Positions 33,922 through 43,386 of a stretch of DNA of 64,000 nucleotides are shown here, in pieces. The notes beneath the pieces were generated by a model, which did not search any database, was not told where the DNA came from, and saw only the letters and a list, made by a program, of their open reading frames with translations. Within the stretch, counting starts at the first letter, position 1; each line of letters starts with the position of its first letter. Source of the stretch: Luoshenia tenuis (GTDB lineage Bacteria; Bacillota; Clostridia; Christensenellales; GCA-900066905); assembly GCF_014384745.1 (NCBI RefSeq), contig NZ_JACRSO010000005.1:1-64000 (forward strand). The letters are read 5' to 3'. A program made the translations under genes and the position numbers.

Positions 33922-35283
33922 ATGGGTATCCTTTTTGGTACGGACGGCGTGCGCGGCGTCGCCAACTCTGAGCTGACATGCGAGCTGGCCTTTAAACTGG
34001 GGCAGGCAGGGGCCTATGTGCTGACGGGGGAGACCCACCACCGTCCCCGCATCCTGGTGGGGCGGGATACCCGCATTTCCGGCAACATGCTGGAGGCCGC
34101 GCTGGTGGCGGGCATCTGCTCGGTAGGGGCTGAGGCCGCCCTGGTAGGGGTGCTGCCCACCCCGGCAGTAGCCTACCTGACCCGCGCTTACGAGGCGGAC
34201 GCGGGCGTGATGATCTCGGCCTCCCACAACCCGGTGGAGGATAACGGCATCAAGTTCTTTAACGCCCAGGGCTATAAGCTGGCCGACGCTATTGAGGACG
34301 CCATTGAGGACATCATCCTGAATAACCGCAAGGAGCTGCCCCAGCCCATCGGGGCGGAGGTGGGGGCCAGCGTGCAGATGCGCAACGCCCGCAGGGATTA
34401 CATCCGCTTTTTACAATCCACCATGGAAACCCGCCTGGAGGGCCTGTTCATCGTGCTGGACTGCGCCAACGGCGCGGCCTCCCACGTAGCGCCGGAGGTG
34501 TTCCGGGCGCTGGGCGCCAAGGTGTGCGCCTTTTATGACGACCCGGATGGCACCAACATCAACGACAACTGCGGCTCTACCCACCCCAAACACCTGCAGC
34601 AGCGGGTGGTGGAGCTGGGCGCGGATGTGGGCCTGGCCTTTGATGGGGACGCCGACCGGCTTATCGCCGTGGACGGGCGGGGCGTGATCGTAGATGGCGA
34701 CCAGATCATGGCCATCTGCGCCGGGGAGATGCGCCGCCACGGCACGCTGAAAAAGGATACCCTGGTGGCCACGGTGATGAGCAACATGGGGCTGGACCTG
34801 GCCATGCGGCGCGAGGGCGTCAAGATCGAAAAGACCGGGGTGGGGGACCGTTACGTGCTGGAAAAAATGCTGGCCGAGGGGTATAACCTGGGCGGCGAGC
34901 AGAGCGGCCACATCATCTTTTCGGATTTTAATACTACGGGGGACGGCATGGTCAGCGCCCTGCAGCTGACCGGCATCATGGCCCGCACGGGTAAGCCCCT
35001 TTGCGAACTGGCCGATATCATGCAGGTGCTGCCCCAGGTGCTGGTGGGCGCCAAGGTCTCTAACGAGCGCAAGGATTACTTTGCCAAGGAGGCGGCCATT
35101 GCCGAGCGCATCGCCCTTTTGGATAGCAAGTACGCCGGCCGGGGCCGGGTGCTGGTGCGCGCCTCGGGTACCGAGCCGCTGGTGCGCGTGATGATCGAGG
35201 GCGAGGATCTGGACGAGATGCAGCGGGACGCCCAGGGGCTGGCCCAGCTGATCGAGCAGCAATTAAAGGTCTGCCCAGAATAG
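33922..35283 (+). CDS. glmM: Phosphoglucosamine mutase
   Basis: 453 residues. FGTDGVRGVAN at the N-terminus, the active-site serine S101 in ISASHNP, the metal loop DGDADR, and the C-terminal phosphate-binding RASGTEPLVRVM. It converts glucosamine-6-phosphate to glucosamine-1-phosphate for UDP-GlcNAc, feeding the wall genes further along. GAAGGGGG precedes the ATG. A terminator follows, so it is a single-gene transcript; glmS and cdaA are not next to it. Confidence 0.98.
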   Translation: MGILFGTDGVRGVANSELTCELAFKLGQAGAYVLTGETHHRPRILVGRDTRISGNMLEAALVAGICSVGAEAALVGVLPTPAVAYLTRAYEADAGVMISASHNPVEDNGIKFFNAQGYKLADAIEDAIEDIILNNRKELPQPIGAEVGASVQMRNARRDYIRFLQSTMETRLEGLFIVLDCANGAASHVAPEVFRALGAKVCAFYDDPDGTNINDNCGSTHPKHLQQRVVELGADVGLAFDGDADRLIAVDGRGVIVDGDQIMAICAGEMRRHGTLKKDTLVATVMSNMGLDLAMRREGVKIEKTGVGDRYVLEKMLAEGYNLGGEQSGHIIFSDFNTTGDGMVSALQLTGIMARTGKPLCELADIMQVLPQVLVGAKVSNERKDYFAKEAAIAERIALLDSKYAGRGRVLVRASGTEPLVRVMIEGEDLDEMQRDAQGLAQLIEQQLKVCPE

Positions 35284-35302
35284 GGCGCGGAAGGTTTGTA
35301 AC

Positions 35303-35335
35303 AAAAGGGCCGGTCAAAAGACCGGCCCTTTTGCT
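35303..35335 (+). terminator. Terminator of glmM
   Basis: AAAAGGGCCGGT (35303-35314), loop CAAAAG, ACCGGCCCTTTT (35321-35332). Perfect 12-bp stem. Confidence 0.93.
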
Positions 35336-35358
35336 ATACCGCCTGGGCAGGCTTTGTC

Positions 35359-35387
35359 TTGTCACCCCGGGCGGGATGTGCTATCCT
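35359..35387 (+). promoter_or_regulatory. Promoter of the Ldh-family gene
   Basis: TTGTCA (35359-35364), 17-bp spacer, TGC-extended TATCCT (35382-35387). Confidence 0.7.
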
Positions 35388-35439
35388 GTTACATAGAGTT
35401 TTGTTATTTTGGGACGAATTTTAAGGGGGAAATAGTGCG

Positions 35440-36540
35440 ATGGCTTACGTAACGATAGACTACAAGGCGGCGCTGGACTTTTGCAGGGACTTGTTCCCTA
35501 AATACGGCTTTACCAAAGAGCAGAGCGAGCAGGTGACCGATGTGCTGCTGCGCGCGGACCTGTACGGCATCGAATCCCATGGCCTGCAGCGCCTGGTGCG
35601 CTACCACCAGGAGATCGGCTTTGGCATGGTGGATACGCAGGCCCGGCCCGAGGTGGTGTTTGAGACCCCGGTCTCCGCGGTGATCGACGCGCACAAGATG
35701 ATGGGGCAGCTGGCCGGCCGCTTTGGGATGGAAAAGGCCATCGAAAAGGCCAAGACCACCGGCATCGGCATGGTGGTGGTGCGCAACTCCAACCATTACG
35801 GCATCGCCGGGTATTACACCAAAATGGCCGCGGATGCGGACATGATCGGCGTGTGCATGACCAATACCGAGGCGATCATGGTGCCCACCTTCGGGCGCAG
35901 GGCCATGCTGGGGACCGACCCCATCGCCGTTGCCATGCCGGCCGACCCCACCCCCTTCCTCTTTGACGCGGCCACCACCGTGGTGCCTCGGGGCAAGCTG
36001 GAGGTCTACAATAAAAAAGAGCAGCCCCTGCCAAACGGCTGGGCGCTGGATGCCGACGGCCTGGGCTGCACAGATGCCAGCGAGGTGCTGCACAATATCA
36101 TCCATCGCCTGGGCGGCGGCATCCTGCCCCTGGGCGGGGAGGGCGAGCTGAACAGTGGCTATAAGGGCTACGGCTTTGGCATGATCTGCGAGCTGTGCAC
36201 CGGCATCCTGGCGGGCGGGCCCACCGCCAACCATATGACCTCGGTGGGGGATCATGCGGATACCTCCCACTGCTTCTGGGCCATAGATTACGGCATCTTT
36301 GGGGATAAGGCGCAGATCAAATCCCGCTTTTCCACCTATCTGGAGGAGCTGCGCACCTCCCCCAAGGCCAAGGGACAGCAGCGTATCTATATCCATGGGG
36401 AAAAAGAGCTGGAATCCATGGGCAAAAAGCAGAGCGAAGGGCTGCCGGTCAACGATAAGACCCTTTCGGAGATGCGGCGCATCGGCACCGAAATGGGGCT
36501 GGATGTGGACCACTATTTTGGGAATATCGGCAAGGCTTAA
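35440..36540 (+). CDS. Ldh-family (malate/L-lactate dehydrogenase type 2) oxidoreductase
   Basis: 366 residues with the Ldh-2 fold: the catalytic His in IESHGLQRL near residue 48, NSNHYGIAGYYTKMA, TNTEAIMVPTFGR, and GYKGYGFGMICE near the C-terminus. Family members oxidise 2-hydroxy acids (malate, lactate, ureidoglycolate, sulfolactate) with NAD(P). The substrate cannot be read from the sequence. AAGGGGGA precedes the ATG. It has its own promoter and no operon partner. Confidence 0.93.
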   Translation: MAYVTIDYKAALDFCRDLFPKYGFTKEQSEQVTDVLLRADLYGIESHGLQRLVRYHQEIGFGMVDTQARPEVVFETPVSAVIDAHKMMGQLAGRFGMEKAIEKAKTTGIGMVVVRNSNHYGIAGYYTKMAADADMIGVCMTNTEAIMVPTFGRRAMLGTDPIAVAMPADPTPFLFDAATTVVPRGKLEVYNKKEQPLPNGWALDADGLGCTDASEVLHNIIHRLGGGILPLGGEGELNSGYKGYGFGMICELCTGILAGGPTANHMTSVGDHADTSHCFWAIDYGIFGDKAQIKSRFSTYLEELRTSPKAKGQQRIYIHGEKELESMGKKQSEGLPVNDKTLSEMRRIGTEMGLDVDHYFGNIGKA

Positions 36541-36752
36541 GGGCCTGCTGGTTTTGGGGCGAGGGCCGTTGGCTTTCGCCCCTTAAAAGTATGGGTTTTG
36601 ATTCAGATGTATCGCTCCCTCCGGCGCGCCTTTAGGCGCGCCACCTCCCACGGCAGAGGGGGGCAAGAAGGGTGCGGCGGGACGGGCGGCTTAAGTGTTC
36701 TCCTCAACGATGGCAGAACCGAACAACTCGGGGTTCGCAGGGGGCTTGCGTG
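36541..36752. other. Gap after the Ldh gene with palindromic fragments
   Basis: GGGGCGA (36556-) and TCGCCCC (36576-36582) form an imperfect hairpin without T-run, perhaps a weak terminator. Then comes CTCCCTCCGGCGCGCCTTTA (36622-), an inverted version of the palindromic block seen at 19929 and 22576. No gene. Confidence 0.5.
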
Positions 36753-36943
36753 GCGCGGCTTAACTTATGTGCTCCCCCCTGACAACGACAAAGTCAAGCA
36801 ACTCTCAATTCGCTGCGGATTCACCCTTTGCAGCACGTCGGCTGCTCGGGTTTATCTCGCGCTCATTGGGCGCTACGTTCGCTTCTTCCGCCACTGGCGG
36901 CGCTCATTCCGCGCCCTCACCGGGTACTGCACTCGCTGCTTCG
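36753..36943 (+). repeat. 190-bp duplicated block, copy 2
   Basis: Same orientation and nearly the same sequence as 27480-27672, including CAACGACAAAGTCAAGCAAC and CATTGGGCGCTACGTTCGC. It extends to about 37100 in further degenerate units with CCGCCACTGGCGGCGCTCA (36889 and 36995). Confidence 0.85.
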
Positions 36944-37187
36944 CCCACCGGGCGCGCTCGTTTCGTACCCTCACAGAGTACTGCGTTCGCTCCTCCCGCC
37001 ACTGGCGGCGCTCACTGTGTACTCCACTTCGGCGCGGGCACTATAGATTTCCGCTGGACGCGTTCGCTATAGATTTCCGGCGGCGCTCGCTGTGCGCCCT
37101 CGCTGGCGCTTGGAATGGCACTTGGGTATGCTTGAGAGGCGAATGAATCAATAAAAACAGGCCGGCGCTAAAGCCGGCAAGGGGTGA
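36944..37187. other. Degenerate repeat DNA and leader before the hybrid kinase gene
   Basis: Degenerate copies of the same GC-rich units, then a MITE scrap, and finally a stem GCCGGC-GCTAAA-GCCGGC (37161-37178) directly against the ribosome site AAGGGGTGA (37179-37187). The stem could limit access to the site. Confidence 0.5.
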
Positions 37188-40100
37188 ATGGCAATGACGC
37201 AGGCGCAAAGAGATGAGGCCGTGGGCCTGGCGCAAAAGATCTGCGTGGAGTATTTTTGCAACAGCAATATCGCCTTTCTGGTCTCCACCTTCGCGCCAGA
37301 TATCATATGGCTGGGCGGCGGGGAGGATCAGCGGGCCGAGGGCGCGCAAAACGTGGCCGCGGCCTTTTGGGCTGGCGAATCCGAGGCGATCCCTTACGAT
37401 ATGACCAACGAGCGCTACGTGGCCCTGGAGCTTAAGCCGGACTGCTACCTGGTCGAGGGGGAGAGCGACCTGCACGCCCGGCCGGAGAGCGGCATGGCGC
37501 TGGACGCCCACCAGCGGGTCACCTTTATCTTCCGGCGGATGGATGGAGCGCTCAAGTGCGCGCACATCCATAATTCCATGCCCTTTAACGCCCTGCAGCC
37601 CGGCGAGCTGTTTCCGGTGAAAAAGGCGCGGGAGGACTTTTTGCGCCTGCAGCAGGCCTATGACGACCAGAACCGCCAGATGGAGCTGATCTTAAGCCAG
37701 CTGCCCGGCGGCGCGGTGATCTGCCGCCTGGACGAGGGGATGAGCGTAAAATGGGCTACGCCGGGCTTTTACGCGCTTTTGGGCTATGCCGGCCCTGCGG
37801 ACTTTGCGGCCGATCAGGGCGGCAGCTATGCCAGCCATATGGATAAGGCGGACGCCCGGAAGATCCTGCGGCAGATCGGCGCGCTGGAGATTGAGACCGG
37901 CACCTGCGCGCTGCAATACCGCATCCGCAAAAAGGACGGCGGGGAGCTATGGGTGCTGGACAGCGCCAAAAAAGTGCGGGATGTGGATGGGGAGAGCGTC
38001 AACTACTCCTTTGTGACGGATATTACCCAGCGGGTAGCCCAGCAGCTGCAGCTGGAGAACCAGGCGCGCTTTTTGCGCCAGCTATACGATACGGTGCCCT
38101 GCGGCATCTGCCAGTTCAGCATAGAGGGGGAGCACGAGCTGCTCTCGGCCAACCAGCAGGCCCTGGCGATCTACGGCTATGAGGACCTGCAGGAGGGGCA
38201 GACCGCATTTCATCCCCTGCGGGATGCGCTGGCCTGTCCAGACGGGCGGGTGCGCAAGGCCGTTTGCGCCGTGGTGCGCCAGGGCGGCAGCGCCCGCTAC
38301 CAGCGCCAGTGCGTCAAGCCGGACGGCGGGCTGCTGTGGGTGGATGTGCATATCGAGCGCATCCAAAACGCCCAGGGGCGGGACGTGATCCAGATGGTGG
38401 TCATCGATATCACCGAGCAAAAGCGCTACCAGCAGGCGCAAGAGCAAGAGCGCCTGATCGAGAACCGCTCGCTGCGGGCGGCCATCTGCACCGCCTATCC
38501 GGTGATCCTACAGATCAACCTGACAAAGGATAGCTTTACCGTGATCAACCAAGAGCAGGGGGCCACGCATCTCAACGGCCTGCACAGCTATCAGCAGATG
38601 GTGGAAGCCAGCAGGCTCATCGTGGATGAGGATTACCGGGAGGACTTTAACCGCCGCTTTGACCGCCGGCAGGTCATAGACCGCTTTCGGGCGGGAGAGC
38701 GGGAGCTGTACGCGGAGATGCGCGTAGCCGGGGAGGACGGCGCGCGGCACTGGATCGCCCTGCATCTGGTGGCGGTGGATAACCCCTATAATGACGACGT
38801 GCTGGCCATCGAGCTTATCAAGTTGCTGGACGAGCAGCGGGCCCAGAGCGCACGCCAGGAGCAGCTGCTGCGGGATGCGCTTGCCGCCGCCAACACCGCC
38901 AATAAGGCCAAGAGCGACTTCCTCTCCCGGATGAGCCACGATATCCGCACCCCCATGAACGCCATCATCGGCATGAGCGCCATCGGCCTGTTAAAGGCGG
39001 CGGAGCCCGATCGGGTGCGGGATTGCTTCCAGAAGATCGACCTGAGCTCCAAATACCTTTTGACCCTGATCAACGACATCCTGGATATGTCCCGCATCGA
39101 GAGCGGCAAGATGTATATCGATATTGCGCGCTTTGACTTTGAGGAGCTGATCGACGGGGTGGATCACATCATCTACCCCCAGGCCCAGGAGGCCGGGCTG
39201 CATTACGAGGTATATGTCATGGGCCAGGTGGCCAGCTGCTATGAGGGGGACGCGCTGCGCATCAATCAGGTGCTGATCAACCTGCTGGGCAACGCCGTCA
39301 AGTTTACCCCAGCCGGGGGCCGGGTCACCCTCACAGTGCGCGAAAAGGCGCGCCGGGGCGGGCATGCCACGCTTCAGTTCGTGGTGGCCGATACCGGCCA
39401 GGGCATGAGCGAGGCCTTTCAGGACCGCATGTTTCAGCCCTTTGAGCAGGAGCGGGACGACGAGGCGCGCAACAGCGTAGGCAGCGGGCTGGGGCTTTCC
39501 ATCGTCTACAATATCGTCCAGCTGATGGAGGGCAGCATCAGCGTCCAAAGCCAAAAGGGAAAGGGAACGGCCTTTACCGTATCCCTGCCCCTGGGCCTTT
39601 CCCCGCAGGACGAGGCCTCGCCCCGGCAGGAGAGCACCCTGCTAGAGGGGATGAGTATCCTCATCGCCGATGACGACCCGGTGGTGGGCGAGCAGGCCGC
39701 CGCCCTCATGGCCCAGGTAGGCGCGCGGGCGCAGTGGGTGGATTCGGGCCAGCGGGCCGTGCAGGCCGTACAAGAGGCGCTGGCGCAGGATTGGGGGTAC
39801 GATGTGGCCCTGATCGACTGGAAGATGCCCGGCATGGACGGGGTGGAGACCACCCGCCGCATCCGCGCCCTGGTGGGGCCGGAGACCACCATCATCATCA
39901 TCTCCGCTTACGATTGGAGCGATATCGAGCAGGAGGCGCGCCGGGCCGGGGCGGACCTGTTCATCCCTAAACCGCTGTTTCGGGATACCCTGTACCGCAC
40001 CCTGCGCCAGCGCGCCCCCCGGCGGGCCGCGCCCCAGCTGGGGCCGCAGGCGGGTTTTGCGGGCAAGCGCGTGCTGCTGGTGGAGGATAACCTGCTCAAC

Positions 40101-40448
40101 CGGGAGATCGCCAAATCCCTTTTGGAGATGCAGGGCCTGCTGGTAGAGGAGGCGCCGGACGGGGCCAAGGCTGTGGATGCCTTTGCCGCCCACGGCGCGG
40201 GCTATTACGCCGCCATCCTCATGGATATCCGCATGCCGGTCATGGGCGGCCTGCAGGCCACCAGCGCCATACGCGCCCTGACCAGGGCGGACGCGGGGCG
40301 CATCCCCATCATCGCCATGAGCGCCAATGCCTTTGAGGAGGATAAGCGTCAGGCCGCCGCCTGCGGGATGGACGCCTACCTGGTCAAACCCATCGACGTA
40401 AAGGACCTGACCCTGACGCTGGGACGCTACCTGACACAAACGGAATAA
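37188..40448 (+). CDS. Soluble hybrid histidine kinase with two receiver domains
   Basis: 1086 residues, no membrane segment. Residues 1-140 look like a SnoaL/NTF2-like domain (AQKICVEYFCNSNIAFLVSTF), then PAS-type sensor domains at about 165-285 and 290-415 (VTDITQR, VIDITEQK endings) and a third PAS-like stretch up to 550. A short helix leads to the dimerisation domain with the phospho-accepting H584 in SHDIRTPMNAIIG and the ATPase domain (LLGNAVKFTP, DTGQGMS, GSGLGLSI). Two receivers follow with phospho-accepting D877 (ALIDWKMPG) and D1013 (LMDIRMPVMGG). No DNA-binding output, so it must signal through a partner. A second ATG at 37194 is better placed to the ribosome site and is equally possible. 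Confidence 0.92.
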   Translation: MAMTQAQRDEAVGLAQKICVEYFCNSNIAFLVSTFAPDIIWLGGGEDQRAEGAQNVAAAFWAGESEAIPYDMTNERYVALELKPDCYLVEGESDLHARPESGMALDAHQRVTFIFRRMDGALKCAHIHNSMPFNALQPGELFPVKKAREDFLRLQQAYDDQNRQMELILSQLPGGAVICRLDEGMSVKWATPGFYALLGYAGPADFAADQGGSYASHMDKADARKILRQIGALEIETGTCALQYRIRKKDGGELWVLDSAKKVRDVDGESVNYSFVTDITQRVAQQLQLENQARFLRQLYDTVPCGICQFSIEGEHELLSANQQALAIYGYEDLQEGQTAFHPLRDALACPDGRVRKAVCAVVRQGGSARYQRQCVKPDGGLLWVDVHIERIQNAQGRDVIQMVVIDITEQKRYQQAQEQERLIENRSLRAAICTAYPVILQINLTKDSFTVINQEQGATHLNGLHSYQQMVEASRLIVDEDYREDFNRRFDRRQVIDRFRAGERELYAEMRVAGEDGARHWIALHLVAVDNPYNDDVLAIELIKLLDEQRAQSARQEQLLRDALAAANTANKAKSDFLSRMSHDIRTPMNAIIGMSAIGLLKAAEPDRVRDCFQKIDLSSKYLLTLINDILDMSRIESGKMYIDIARFDFEELIDGVDHIIYPQAQEAGLHYEVYVMGQVASCYEGDALRINQVLINLLGNAVKFTPAGGRVTLTVREKARRGGHATLQFVVADTGQGMSEAFQDRMFQPFEQERDDEARNSVGSGLGLSIVYNIVQLMEGSISVQSQKGKGTAFTVSLPLGLSPQDEASPRQESTLLEGMSILIADDDPVVGEQAAALMAQVGARAQWVDSGQRAVQAVQEALAQDWGYDVALIDWKMPGMDGVETTRRIRALVGPETTIIIISAYDWSDIEQEARRAGADLFIPKPLFRDTLYRTLRQRAPRRAAPQLGPQAGFAGKRVLLVEDNLLNREIAKSLLEMQGLLVEEAPDGAKAVDAFAAHGAGYYAAILMDIRMPVMGGLQATSAIRALTRADAGRIPIIAMSANAFEEDKRQAAACGMDAYLVKPIDVKDLTLTLGRYLTQTE

Positions 40449-40545
40449 AAATACATTTTATGCATAAATTCTGTGGGGATAACCCCCGGTTAGACCCTGA
40501 TTTTGCGGAATGTATGGTTATGGGCAGGAATTTTCAGCAAATATA

Positions 40546-40574
40546 TTGCAAAAAAATACATTCTATACTACAAT
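40546..40574 (+). promoter_or_regulatory. Promoter of the amino acid ABC transporter
   Basis: TTGCAA (40546-40551), 17-bp spacer, TACAAT (40569-40574). About 80 bases upstream is the perfect palindrome TTTATGCATAAA (40457-40468), a possible operator; its likeness to ArgR half-sites is only suggestive. Confidence 0.65.
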
Positions 40575-40624
40575 AACACTTGTCTTTTATTGTAGACGAA
40601 TTGAGAGATGGAGGCGTTTGTAAA

Positions 40625-41401
40625 GTGAAAAAGAAGGTTATGGCCCTGGCGCTGGCCCTGTGCCTGTGCTGTGGCGCTGCGCTGATGACCGGCTGCGGCC
40701 AGGATGGCGGCAAGATCATCATGGGCACCAATGCGGAGTTTGAACCCTTTGAGTACAAGACCGAGAGCGGCATCGTAGGCAATTTTGATGGGTTGGATGT
40801 AGCCATCGCCCAGGAGATCGCCAAGGATATGGGCAAGGAGCTGGCCGTGGAGGATATGGACTTCGGTTCCCTGATCGGCGCGGTATCCACCGGCAAGGTC
40901 AACTTTGTGGCCGCCGGCATGACCATTAAGCCCGACCGGCTGGAGAACGCGGATTTCTCCGATACCTATTTTGACGCCGGCCAGGTCATCATCGTGAAAA
41001 AGGGCCAGACGGATATCAAATCCAACGAGGACCTGAAGGATAAGAAGATCGGCGTGCAGGAAGGCACCACGGGCGACGAGGCCGTCAGCGAGCTGGGCGG
41101 CTCCACCGAGGTCTACCGCTTTAAAAAGGGCATGGACGCGGTGCTGGATCTGAACAACGATAAGATCGACGCCGTGGTCATCGACGAGATGCCCGCCCGC
41201 GCCTTCGTGGCCAAGAACGAGGGGCTGGAGATCCTGGATGAGCCCTTCACGGTAGAGTCCTACGCCATCGCGGTGAAAAAGGGCGATACGGCCACCCTGG
41301 AAGCCATCAATAAGACCTTAAAGCGCATCAAAGAGGACGGTACGTTTGACGAGCTGTACAAAAAGTATATCGACGCGTATGTGGAAAACTTTGAGGAATA
41401 A
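40625..41401 (+). CDS. Polar amino acid ABC transporter substrate-binding lipoprotein
   Basis: 258 residues from GTG 40625 (GGAGG 10 nt upstream). Lipoprotein signal: KKKVMALALALCLCC and a lipobox LMTGC, so it would be anchored outside the membrane. The type 2 binding fold is recognisable: FEPFEYKTESGIVGNFDGLDVAIA, MTIKPDRLENADFSDTYF and GVQEGTTGDEAV. Relatives bind glutamine, arginine or other polar amino acids; specificity is not readable. Confidence 0.95.
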   Translation: MKKKVMALALALCLCCGAALMTGCGQDGGKIIMGTNAEFEPFEYKTESGIVGNFDGLDVAIAQEIAKDMGKELAVEDMDFGSLIGAVSTGKVNFVAAGMTIKPDRLENADFSDTYFDAGQVIIVKKGQTDIKSNEDLKDKKIGVQEGTTGDEAVSELGGSTEVYRFKKGMDAVLDLNNDKIDAVVIDEMPARAFVAKNEGLEILDEPFTVESYAIAVKKGDTATLEAINKTLKRIKEDGTFDELYKKYIDAYVENFEE

Positions 41402-41417
41402 TTCGCTTTAAGTTCAG

Positions 41418-41450
41418 TGGGAGGATAGCTCTCGGGCTATCCTCCTTTTG
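41418..41450 (+). terminator. Intraoperonic hairpin between binding protein and permease genes
   Basis: GGAGGATAGC (41420-41429), loop TCTCGG, GCTATCCTCC (41436-41445), TTTTG. A perfect 10-bp stem with a short T-run: likely a partial terminator or mRNA stabiliser that makes the binding protein more abundant than the membrane parts. Confidence 0.8.
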
Positions 41451-41480
41451 GCATAGACGAAGAAAACCTTCGATGGGACG

Positions 41481-42177
41481 GTGAAATGGATGGATTTTTG
41501 GACGAATTTATCGGATTCGATCTATCTGAACTTTATTAAGGACGACCGCTGGACGCTGATGCTGGACGGCCTGGGGATGACGCTGCAGGTGGCGCTGTAC
41601 GCAGTGCTGCTGGGCGTAGTGCTGGGGCTGATCGCGGCGCTGATGCGGCTGAGCCAGTTCCGCATCGGCCGGTGGCGCCCGCTCAACACCATTGCCAGCA
41701 TCTATATCGATGTGGTGCGCGGCACGCCTATGGTGCTGCAGCTGATGATCATGTACTTTGTGGTGTTCGGCTCGGTCAATATCCCGCGCATTCTGGTGGC
41801 CACGCTGGCCTTTGGCTTTAACTCCGGCGCCTACGTGGCCGAGATCTTCCGGGCGGGCATCCTGTCCATCGATCAGGGGCAGATGGAGGCCGGCCGCTCT
41901 TTGGGCCTTAGCCACCGGCAGACCATGATGTACATCATCCTGCCCCAGGCCATCAAAAATATCCTGCCGCCGCTGGCCAGCGAGTTTATCGTGCTGATCA
42001 AGGAGACCTCCATCATGGGTTATATCGGCATGCAGGATCTGACCAAGGCGGCAGACGTGATCCGCTCCCGCACGTTCGAGGCGTTTTTGCCCCTGATCAC
42101 GGCGGGTCTGATCTACTTTATCATCATCTTTACGCTGACCAGGCTTTTGGCCATCATGGAAAGGAGGTTGCGCCGCA

Positions 42178-42203
<26 letters not shown>
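41481..42203 (+). CDS. Amino acid ABC transporter permease
   Basis: 240 residues if GTG 41481 is used, 237 from ATG 41490, which has somewhat better context. About five membrane segments and the EAA loop motif EAGRSLGLSHRQTMMYIILPQAI that contacts the ATPase. Family HisM/GlnP. The end overlaps the ATPase gene by 26 nt. Confidence 0.95.
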
Positions 42204-42900
<697 letters not shown>

Positions 42901-42920
42901 CTTTTAATCAAACGTCTCTT

Positions 42921-42958
42921 AAAAAGAGCCGGAAGGTCAATCCTTCCGGCTCTTTTTG
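42921..42958 (+). terminator. Terminator of the amino acid transporter operon
   Basis: AAAAAGAGCCGGAAGG (42921-42936), TCAAT loop, CCTTCCGGCTCTTTTT (42942-42957). Perfect 16-bp stem; could also act on the opposite strand. Confidence 0.96.
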
Positions 42959-42995
42959 TATCCCCGCAGGGCAGGGCGCGGGTATCATCCCAGCA

Positions 42996-43033
42996 GAGGG
43001 CGTAAGGAGATTCCTCGCCCCGCTTGGAATGAC
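42996..43033 (+). repeat. MITE right-end fragment
   Basis: GAGGGCGTAAGGAGATTCCTCG followed by CTTGGAATGAC equals the right end of the element. The next 45 bases (AAATGATAATTTACGTTGG) are a variant of the usual MITE flank. Confidence 0.8.
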
Positions 43034-43086
43034 AAAATGAAAATGATAATTTACGTTGGAAAGTATCATTTAGTACTCACTGCGTT

Positions 43087-43221
43087 GTCATTCAGAGAGA
43101 GGCCGTAAGGCCGAGCGAAGAATCTCGTGCATGGGCAGGAAAGCGGCGCTTGACCTGCGCTGCGCGGTGCAGGCACGGCCAACAGGGCGTAAGGAGATTC
43201 CTCGCTGGCGCTCGGAATGAC
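43087..43221 (+). repeat. MITE-like element, full copy, plus orientation
   Basis: 135 bp from GTCATTCAGAGAG to CGCTCGGAATGAC. The ends are imperfect inverted repeats (GTCATTC/GAATGAC plus a shared GAGCG/CGCTC). Inside are GGCCGTAAGGCC and GACCTGCGCTGCGCGGTGCAGG, which can form stems. No open frame of its own. Best reference copy for the family. Confidence 0.92.
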
Positions 43222-43287
43222 AGAATGAGAAATGATAACCTGCGTGGGAAAGTATACTTATCCATTCGCTTCTCGAGCATGCCCAGT

Positions 43288-43316
43288 GTCATTCCGAGCC
43301 GAAGGCGAGGAATCTT
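43288..43316 (+). repeat. MITE left-end fragment
   Basis: GTCATTCCGAGCC followed by GAAGGCGAGGAATCTTA, the outermost 29 bases of the element type. Confidence 0.75.
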
Positions 43317-43386
43317 ATGCGAACCCCTTAGCCCTGCCTCATGGCAGTATCTTGGCCCGCGCCCGCCCGTGGCGGCCGATCGCCAC

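Noticed and set aside
36598..37146. 182-codon frame in the gap before the hybrid kinase
   Set aside because: It consists of the duplicated 190-bp block and related GC-rich units; the peptide repeats and there is no ribosome site.
40457..40468. ArgR operator upstream of the amino acid transporter
   Set aside because: TTTATGCATAAA is a perfect palindrome, but it is too short and lies about 80 bases before the -35; the likeness to an ARG box is not enough for a call.
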